Source: Bacteroidetes/Chlorobi group bacterium ChocPot_Mid | Lineage (GTDB): Bacteria; Bacteroidota; Ignavibacteria; Kapaibacteriales; UBA2268 | Assembly (NCBI GenBank): GCA_003731675.1 | Contig: RCNQ01000083.1 | Coordinates: 1 to 6,805 of the forward strand | DNA: 6,805 nt | Direction: 5' to 3' | Shown: positions 1-4,865 of the stretch, piece after piece | Layout: the number at the start of each line of letters is the position of its first letter | How positions within the stretch are numbered: position 1 is the first letter of the stretch | Program-made: the position numbers and the translations under genes | Notes under the pieces: model-generated | What the model was told of the DNA's origin: nothing | The model's input: only the letters and a program-made list of their open reading frames with translations | The model's database searches: none

Positions 1-877
1 TCTTGTTAGAGACCAGAACAAAATCAGTTATAAATATGATAATCTTATCTGGGCGGCTGATTTGAAAACTTTTTATAAAACATTGAAAATTGGAACTTCA
101 GATAATAATATTAAATTAAAGTTTGAAGAAAAGAAAAGCTTTATGTTAAAAAATCGAGGCAATGATTCTGTTTTTTCATTGTTCTTAGAAGTAGATGAGC
201 CACTTGATAGTTTTAAAAAAATTGCTCATGGGCATTTCTTTTATACCCCATCAAAAATTGGATTAGGTGAAACACATCGGGAGGAACTTTCTGAACTTCT
301 CAATAATTTTGAAAAGGCGACAAAAGAACAAATTATTGCTTGGCTGAAAAAATTTACTAAATTAAATACTTACGAAATCTCCATTCCCGGACTTAAAGAT
401 CCTGATTTGGTCCCTCGCGGCAAAACAGGGATGATAATAAGTTTTCTTACTGAATACAATTTATTCAAAGAAATCAAAAAAGCAGGATGGCTTGATGAGT
501 TTACCAATGAAATGGAGAATCAAATTATCGAAGTTATATCAGAATCTATTTATCCTATGCTGAAAGAAAAGATTATTACACGATTTTCTTTTACTCCATT
601 AAGTATAGAAAACAGGGTTGGCAGCTCAGAAGGTGCTATTGTCGGCTGGTCATTTCAAAAATCCATGCCAGTTGTAAATAAAATACAGTTATCTGATAAG
701 TCTGTACTAACGCCAATACCTACAATTTATCAAGCAGGACAGTGGGCATACAGCCCAGCAGGTGTTCCGATGTCGATACTTACTGGCAAATTAGCGGCAA
801 ATAGAATATTAAAAAAAGTGAAAAAGGATAAATCGGGGACAGGTTCGTTGTTTGTCTTTCGTTATTTTATCGTTTAA
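1..877 (+). CDS. Phytoene-desaturase-like FAD/NAD(P)-dependent oxidoreductase, C-terminal fragment (5' end outside window)
   Basis: The reading frame is open from base 2 to the TAA at 875-877 with no stop, so the gene enters from the left edge. The TTG at 62 is internal, because the residues before it (NLIWAAD) continue the family pattern. About 291 residues are present, against roughly 490-530 for full-length CrtI-type enzymes, so the N-terminal Rossmann FAD motif is missing. Family hallmarks seen are WAADLKTFYKTL near the left edge, a YPMLKEKIITRFSFTPLSIE stretch, GAIVGWSF, and the C-terminal FAD-contacting segment GQWAYSPAGVP (737-769) followed by ILTGKLAA. Such enzymes desaturate, saturate or isomerise hydrophobic polyenes or related lipids using FAD. 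The substrate here cannot be told, and no carotenoid gene lies beside it in the window. The last 14 residues (SGTGSLFVFRYFIV) look unlike a normal family end and may be encoded by a junction. The stop overlaps the convergent reductase gene by 4 bp. Confidence 0.85.
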   Translation, partial: LVRDQNKISYKYDNLIWAADLKTFYKTLKIGTSDNNIKLKFEEKKSFMLKNRGNDSVFSLFLEVDEPLDSFKKIAHGHFFYTPSKIGLGETHREELSELLNNFEKATKEQIIAWLKKFTKLNTYEISIPGLKDPDLVPRGKTGMIISFLTEYNLFKEIKKAGWLDEFTNEMENQIIEVISESIYPMLKEKIITRFSFTPLSIENRVGSSEGAIVGWSFQKSMPVVNKIQLSDKSVLTPIPTIYQAGQWAYSPAGVPMSILTGKLAANRILKKVKKDKSGTGSLFVFRYFIV

Positions 878-878
878 C
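850..878. repeat. Left copy of an imperfect direct repeat flanking the arr/reductase pair (right copy 2055-2074)
   Basis: The sequence begins GTTTGTC, then TTTC, G, TTATTT, eight extra bases and AAC. The stretch at 2055-2074 reads GTTTGTC, ACTC, TTATTT, AAC in the same order. That is 18 identities over 20 aligned columns, with one 1-base and one 8-base gap. The copies bracket the two minus-strand genes. The DNA is AT-rich and the alignment is gapped, so chance similarity is quite possible. If real, the pair would mark the ends of an inserted block of about 1.2 kb. Confidence 0.2.
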
Positions 879-1413
879 TGCCTGCGCATTTATAATGAAG
901 TTGAATCAATCCTTTTTCAAACTGTTTTGTCGAAATGAGTTCTAATTTCTGTTCAGGTCTTCCATCTTTAAAAAGTTTAGTCCCATTACCAACTAAGATT
1001 GGAATAACAGAAATTATAAATTCATCAATTAATTTTTCCTTTAAGAGTTCGTTTACAATTTCAGCTCCACCATCAATGAAAATATTTTTTCCTTGCTCGG
1101 ATTTTAGTCTTGAAATAAGGTATTTCAGTTTTCCGGTGTAAAAATTTGTCTTGCCTATACTTGGTTTTGCAGTCCTTGTTATGATAAAAGAATTTTTGTC
1201 AGCGTGAGGAAATTCAGGAACTTGGGTCATTACATAATCATAGGTTTTTCTACCTAATACTACGGTGTCTACTGAATTAACAAATTGTGCGTAACCATAG
1301 TCTTCTCCCTCTTTTTGCACTATTGATAAAAAACTCAAGTCGTTATTTGGCTTTGCAATGTAGCCGTCTAAACTTGTAGCAATGTATAATATTACTTTTC
1401 TGTCCATTGTCAT
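874..1413 (-). CDS. Dihydrofolate reductase family (RibD C-terminal domain-like) protein
   Basis: A 179-residue, single-domain protein of the DHFR/RibD_C superfamily, the YyaP-type group of NADPH-binding reductases with mostly unknown substrates. The core motifs appear in order: the first strand RKVILYIATSLDGYIA (5-20), the cofactor-loop motif VVLGRKTYD (51-59), SFIITRT (75-81), the glycine turn FIDGGAEIVNELL (112-124) and the end signature ISVIPILVGNGTKLF (134-148). The length is typical. The position that is often Trp after the first strand (DxDWL) is Phe here (DLSFL, 25-29). This is not a canonical folA enzyme, so trimethoprim resistance should not be assumed. The gene starts 10 bp after the arr stop, with an AGAGGA-like ribosome binding site inside the end of arr (about 1428-1433), which suggests translational coupling. 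The Met codon at 1405-1407 is an alternative start, two codons in. The stop overlaps the oxidoreductase stop tail to tail. Confidence 0.88.
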   Translation of the reverse strand: MTMDRKVILYIATSLDGYIAKPNNDLSFLSIVQKEGEDYGYAQFVNSVDTVVLGRKTYDYVMTQVPEFPHADKNSFIITRTAKPSIGKTNFYTGKLKYLISRLKSEQGKNIFIDGGAEIVNELLKEKLIDEFIISVIPILVGNGTKLFKDGRPEQKLELISTKQFEKGLIQLHYKCAGS

Positions 1414-1423
1414 TTTTGTTCAC

Positions 1424-1879
1424 TCAATCCTCTATCGCTTCAATTCCTTGCTCTTTAAGTTTTGCTAATCCGTCTTTCATTGCTTTGACTTGTTCAAGTG
1501 AGTGTCCTTGCCAAATAGTAATTTCTCCAACAACCTTAAATGGATGTTTTGAGCGGTAAGACATTGTTGGATTTCCAGGGAACTTTTTGTCCGTTAAATT
1601 TGGGTCATCTTCAATCGGACCTGTCGGTTCTACTAAATATATTCTTTCTCGTCCTTCACCTAAAGCGAGTTCTGCTCCCCATATAGCGGCATCCAGAGTT
1701 GCAGTTAGATAGATATATTTCGCTTTATTCTTTTGTCCATAGTTCGAATTAATACCAATTTCGATTAAGTCGCCAATCTTTAGATCTGCCTTTGTGCCGT
1801 GGAAGAAGGTCTGAGAAAAAGGGCTTTGAATAGATTCATTCGCGTTGTTCTCACTCCTGTTTGTTTTCTTTATTATCAT
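1424..1879 (-). CDS. arr: NAD(+)--rifamycin ADP-ribosyltransferase (Arr)
   Basis: A 151-residue protein matching the Arr family, cytoplasmic enzymes that transfer ADP-ribose from NAD+ to the C23 hydroxyl of rifamycins and so inactivate them. Visible hallmarks are FFHGTKADLKIGDLIE (25-40), KYIYLTATLDAAIWGAELA (54-72), the signature YLVEPTGPIEDDPNLTDKK (81-99), FPGNPTMSYR (100-109) and the end motif GIEAIED. The three residues known to be important in the Mycobacterium smegmatis enzyme (His19, Tyr49, Asp84) correspond to His27, Tyr57 and Asp92, a constant offset of 8 that equals the longer N-terminus. The enzyme is therefore expected to be active. The start at 1879 is supported by an AAAGGAGA ribosome binding site at a usable distance. 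The gene is first of a two-gene unit with the downstream reductase. arr genes occur in chromosomes and as integron cassettes; here the context is accessory, but no mobility gene is visible. Confidence 0.95.
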   Translation of the reverse strand: MIIKKTNRSENNANESIQSPFSQTFFHGTKADLKIGDLIEIGINSNYGQKNKAKYIYLTATLDAAIWGAELALGEGRERIYLVEPTGPIEDDPNLTDKKFPGNPTMSYRSKHPFKVVGEITIWQGHSLEQVKAMKDGLAKLKEQGIEAIED

Positions 1880-1890
1880 ATTTTTGTGTA

Positions 1891-1898
1891 TCTCCTTT
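1891..1898 (-). promoter_or_regulatory. Ribosome binding site of arr (AAAGGAGA)
   Basis: The minus strand reads AAAGGAGA, with its AAGGAG core 12 bases upstream of the arr ATG. It is nearly a perfect Shine-Dalgarno sequence. That is notable because strong Shine-Dalgarno sites are uncommon in Bacteroidota, and the other genes in this window have weak ones (for example TAGGGT before the propeller gene). It fixes the arr start and fits a gene acquired from another lineage. Confidence 0.6.
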
Positions 1899-1959
1899 CG
1901 TGTTTTTTAAGTTGTCCGATACAATGACGGCTAATTCATTAATTTACAATAATCACTAA

Positions 1960-1965
1960 ATTATA
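1960..1965 (-). promoter_or_regulatory. Possible -10 element upstream of arr
   Basis: On the minus strand the bases read TATAAT, about 80 bp upstream of the arr start. The overlapping TAATTTAG is one base off the Bacteroidota TAnnTTTG element. No good -35 box (TTGACA or TTTG) is seen at the usual spacing. In DNA this AT-rich the match may be accidental. Confidence 0.25.
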
Positions 1966-1985
1966 TTCAGAATCATAAAATTTTA

Positions 1986-1999
1986 ATTAACGATTAACG
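1986..1999. repeat. Perfect tandem duplication of ATTAACG
   Basis: The 7-base unit ATTAACG occurs twice back to back in the divergent intergenic region between arr and the YdeI-like gene. It could be a regulator binding site or simple slippage. Nothing in the sequence decides between these. Confidence 0.5.
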
Positions 2000-2008
2000 G
2001 TTTTTATT

Positions 2009-2055
2009 ATTTATACGGCTCATAATCTTTTCAAATAATTTTAGCCATTTATACG
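2009..2055. repeat. Direct repeat ATTTATACG (2009-2017 and 2047-2055)
   Basis: The same 9 bases occur twice, 38 bp apart, and the second copy runs into the promoter candidate at 2052-2059. The spacing is not a multiple of a helical turn of about 10.5 bp (3.6 turns). The pair may be an operator or leftover duplicated sequence. Confidence 0.4.
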
Positions 2056-2059
2056 TTTG
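2052..2059 (+). promoter_or_regulatory. Candidate Bacteroidota-type -7 element (TACGTTTG)
   Basis: TACGTTTG fits the TAnnTTTG consensus of the primary sigma factor of Bacteroidota and lies 33 bp upstream of the ATG at 2092. The matching -33 TTTG is not clear: there is only a TTTT-containing run near 2028-2031. An AGAGGT stretch (2075-2080) can serve as a weak ribosome binding site. The direction and distance suit the YdeI-like gene. Confidence 0.4.
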
Positions 2060-2091
2060 TCACTCTTATTTAACAGAGGTAATATAAAATT

Positions 2092-2733
2092 ATGACAAAT
2101 ATAAATCCAAATGTTGACAAGTATATTACAGATGGTTGCGGGCGTTGCTCTTACTTCGGTACTCCTAAATGCAAAGTTCATACATGGGAGATAGAATTAG
2201 TTCAGTTGCGTAGAATTATACTTGATAGCGGTTTGACTGAAGAATATAAATGGAGTCAACCCTGCTATACTTTTCAGAAAAAGAATATTTTAATAATGAC
2301 TGCTTTCAAGGAATATTGTGCATTGAATTTCTTTAAAGGTGCTTTGTTGAAAGATATAAGAGGTATTCTCATTAAACCTGGTGAGAATACCCAGTCTGGT
2401 CGGCAGATACGATTTACAAGTGTTAAAGAAATTCTCAAACTGGAACCTGTGTTGAAAGCATATATTTTAGAAGCAATCGAGGTTGAGAAAAAGGGTTTGA
2501 AAGTGGAGTTAAAGAATAGTACTGATTACAAAATCCCTGATGAATTGCAAAAAAAATTTGAAGAGAATCCAAAACTCAAGTCTGCATTTGAAAAATTAAC
2601 TCCCGGTCGGCAAAGAGCTTACATTTTGTACTTCACACAGCCGAAACAATCGAAAACAAGGGAGTCAAGGATTGAAAAATATATCCCCAAAATCCTCTCC
2701 GGGAAAGGACTGTTAGACGATTACAAAAGATGA
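2092..2733 (+). CDS. YdeI-like protein (DUF1801 domain plus C-terminal OmdA/bacteriocin-protection-type region)
   Basis: A 213-residue soluble protein with no signal peptide or membrane segment. After an N-terminal Cys-rich stretch comes a DUF1801 domain (about 35-137) with the family phrases LRRIILDSGLTEEYKW, FKEYCALNFFKGALL and IKPGENTQSGRQIRF. A C-terminal YdeI/OmdA-type region (about 147-208) shows LTPGRQRAYILYFTQPKQSK followed by R-x3-RIEKYIPKIL. Length and domain order match family members that I recognise. The biochemical function is unknown; the family name comes from a reported link to bacteriocin tolerance in Salmonella, which should not be read as a demonstrated role. The N-terminus holds Cys16-x2-Cys19-x7-Cys27-x2-His30, which could bind a metal (inference). 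The gene stands alone, divergent from arr and convergent with the secretion operon. The start follows a weak AGAGGT site and a TAnnTTTG promoter match. Confidence 0.85.
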   Translation: MTNINPNVDKYITDGCGRCSYFGTPKCKVHTWEIELVQLRRIILDSGLTEEYKWSQPCYTFQKKNILIMTAFKEYCALNFFKGALLKDIRGILIKPGENTQSGRQIRFTSVKEILKLEPVLKAYILEAIEVEKKGLKVELKNSTDYKIPDELQKKFEENPKLKSAFEKLTPGRQRAYILYFTQPKQSKTRESRIEKYIPKILSGKGLLDDYKR

Positions 2734-2766
2734 TATTTAAATGATAACTTTCAATAATTTCTCATT

Positions 2767-2779
2767 AAACCTAAGGTTT
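2767..2779. terminator. Weak hairpin between convergent genes
   Basis: AAACC-TAA-GGTTT can form a 5-bp stem with a 3-base loop in the 96-bp gap between the YdeI-like gene and the propeller gene. Only one extra T follows on the plus strand, so it is a poor intrinsic terminator. The rest of the gap is AT-rich, with a repeated AATCATT (2785-2791 and 2796-2802) and nothing else recognisable. Confidence 0.2.
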
Positions 2780-2829
2780 TAGAAAATCATTAAATAATCA
2801 TTATCTTATGTGATTTCTATGAAAAAATA

Positions 2830-4848
2830 TTATCCCCTGATGAATTTAAAAACTTTTTGGAAATTTCCAGATTTAATGAGAATAAAATAAATTCCTGTGC
2901 ATAAGTTTTCAACATTTATTTGCTCGTCACAATGTCCCTGAATTGTTATCGGTTCAATTACACTATTCCCTAAAATATCAATAATTGATATATCATATTT
3001 TCCTTCAGTAATGATTGAAAGTTTAATCATATCACTGGCAATTTCAGGATATAGCTTTATTGTAAAATTATTCAAAGATTCTTCAACGTCTGTCGGATTG
3101 TAAACAAAAACGTCTGATAAGCTTTTGCATCCGTTTTCGTCTGCAATTTCTACTTGATAAGAGCCACTGTCAACAGGCATGTAGCTTTGTTGGTTAGCTC
3201 CTTGGATTGGGTTTCCTTCGAATAGCCATTGATATGATAAGGCAGAGGAGGAGACCAATGTTGTACCGTTTTGAGTAATGGTTGGTTTTTCAGGTAAGGG
3301 ATTAATGTTTACGTTGATTCTTGCTGTGTCATTACATCCATTTTGATTAGCTTCAATCAATGATAAAGTTGTCTGACCTTCCTGATTCCATTGAACTCTT
3401 AAAATGGTATCTTTGTCATTTCCGATGATTGTACCACCCGAAATTTGCCATTCATAGGAATTGTCTTGATTATACTTGCAATGATAAATTTCGACGTCGC
3501 CCAGACAAACGTTGAGTTTGCCATTGACTACAGGTCTTGGCTTTTTCGATACATTGACTTTGATGTAATTGGAGTTTGAGCATCCCGTTGTATTGTCAAT
3601 TTGAGTTAAAGAAACAAAAGCACTTATTGTTGTTGAATCAATATTTTCTGGTATAGAGTTCCATTGTACATAAACAGTATCTTTGTTATCACCACCGATG
3701 ATTTCTCCACCTGAAACAGACCAAAGCTTCGAGAGTCCATTTTTGTTTTGAGCAAAATAGCTATAAGTATTAGTTTCGCAAGTAATCTGATTTCCAAGTA
3801 TATTAACAACAGGTAACGGCTGAATAGTAATATTTATTTCAGATGAATCTTTAACCTGTGTCTGCAAATTAGTCTGAACTAATTTAACTTTTCCTGAACC
3901 GGAAGTACCCCAAAGAATGATACAGCTATCAAGGTTTGCATTGCCTTGTATTTGTCCACCTGTAACAGACCATTTGTTTGAATACCCAACAGAAGATTCT
4001 GCTTTATATATTGATGCTGATGATTCACACACAGATTTTGAACCAAGGATTTCAACTTTCCTGTCTTCAAAACCGATAAATACAATTTGCCCGGTGTTCA
4101 TAACTGGAATGCAAAGAGTGTCAGTTAAACTGTCATAATAAATATCCGCAGGACCATTCAAATTGCTTCTTAGTAATTGAGGAGGTTCTGTAAAAGATGG
4201 GTCAAAGGTATAAACTGAATTGCTTGTCCATGAGGAAATGTAAAATCGGTCTCTTTTACTATCATAAGTGATTCCGTCGAGTAGTCCTAATTGAGTTTGC
4301 ATCATTAGTTCGACATTGCCTTCTTCAATATCAATGGAATATATTTTGGCGTTGTTTTCATAGGAAACAACAATAAGTCCCCCGAAAGTATCGTAAAAAA
4401 TTCCATTGGCTGATGGGACAGGTCCTTTTGAAAATATAATATAAGATGAAGAATATGTGTCGAATCTGTAAACTCTGCCATTTTGAGTGTCTGTAATATA
4501 TAAATATCCAAAGTCATCTGTAACAATATCATTCAATGAACCTGAGCCGATAATATTGTATCTGTTTAAGATAACTCCGTTTTCTGCGTCAATTTCTACG
4601 ATTTCCCGTAAGTCTGTTACCCAGATAGATAGGTAATCAAAAGTAAGTCCTTTTGGTTGATTCAATCCTGTTGTAAAATCTCTGTAAATGCCATTTTTAT
4701 CAAGACTGACAAGTTTGCCATTAGCAGCATCAGATATTATATAGCTGTTTGTTAACGGATTCCAGACAATACTTTCAGGTTCAGATAATTGAGCATTTGC
4801 AACAGAAATTGCAATGATTAATATTAAAAAAATGATAAAAGACTTCAT
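2830..4848 (-). CDS. Secreted beta-propeller protein with three PKD-like repeats, an Ig-like domain and a type IX sorting tail
   Basis: A 672-residue exported protein. A signal peptide (1-19) has a long Ile/Leu core and an ANA-Gln cleavage site. Residues 21-268 form an NHL/SMP-30-like propeller with repeated blade phrases such as LNQPKGLTFD, LNDIVTDDFGYLYITD, LLDGITYDSKRDRFYISS and LNGPADIYYD. Three PKD-like modules follow (about 268-343, 347-433, 437-516), each with Cys-x18-Trp-x3-Gly-Gly and a second Trp 16 residues after the first Gly. An Ig-like module (about 519-583) contains SYQWLFEGNPI and DENGC. The last 85 or so residues are a type IX (Por) sorting domain, but its opening motif is LYPEIAS rather than the usual YPNPAS. 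No catalytic residues are evident; a structural, binding or adhesive surface role is the most that can be inferred. The start lies 17 bp after the upstream secreted-protein gene, with only a weak TAGGGT ribosome binding site, so the two are probably co-transcribed. Confidence 0.85.
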   Translation of the reverse strand: MKSFIIFLILIIAISVANAQLSEPESIVWNPLTNSYIISDAANGKLVSLDKNGIYRDFTTGLNQPKGLTFDYLSIWVTDLREIVEIDAENGVILNRYNIIGSGSLNDIVTDDFGYLYITDTQNGRVYRFDTYSSSYIIFSKGPVPSANGIFYDTFGGLIVVSYENNAKIYSIDIEEGNVELMMQTQLGLLDGITYDSKRDRFYISSWTSNSVYTFDPSFTEPPQLLRSNLNGPADIYYDSLTDTLCIPVMNTGQIVFIGFEDRKVEILGSKSVCESSASIYKAESSVGYSNKWSVTGGQIQGNANLDSCIILWGTSGSGKVKLVQTNLQTQVKDSSEINITIQPLPVVNILGNQITCETNTYSYFAQNKNGLSKLWSVSGGEIIGGDNKDTVYVQWNSIPENIDSTTISAFVSLTQIDNTTGCSNSNYIKVNVSKKPRPVVNGKLNVCLGDVEIYHCKYNQDNSYEWQISGGTIIGNDKDTILRVQWNQEGQTTLSLIEANQNGCNDTARINVNINPLPEKPTITQNGTTLVSSSALSYQWLFEGNPIQGANQQSYMPVDSGSYQVEIADENGCKSLSDVFVYNPTDVEESLNNFTIKLYPEIASDMIKLSIITEGKYDISIIDILGNSVIEPITIQGHCDEQINVENLCTGIYFILIKSGNFQKVFKFIRG

Positions 4849-4865
4849 ATTTTTACCCTATAAAT

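Noticed and set aside
62..64. TTG as the start codon of the first gene.
   Set aside because: The frame stays open to the left edge and the upstream residues match the oxidoreductase family, so this is an internal codon.
872..878. GTTAAAC on the minus strand matches the integron core pattern GTTRRRY next to the reductase stop.
   Set aside because: The 7-base pattern is very degenerate and common in AT-rich DNA. The only nearby partner of the RYYYAAC type (minus strand, 900-906) lies inside the coding region and gives a site of about 35 bp, too short for attC. No integrase is visible.
874..1413. A true dihydrofolate reductase giving trimethoprim resistance.
   Set aside because: The motifs fit the RibD_C/YyaP-like branch rather than folA or known resistance dfr types.
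3624..4532. Several open frames of 60-75 codons on both strands inside the propeller gene, and similar ones inside the BNR gene and the reductase gene.
   Set aside because: They overlap well-supported coding sequence in other frames, show no family resemblance or ribosome binding site, and look like shadows.
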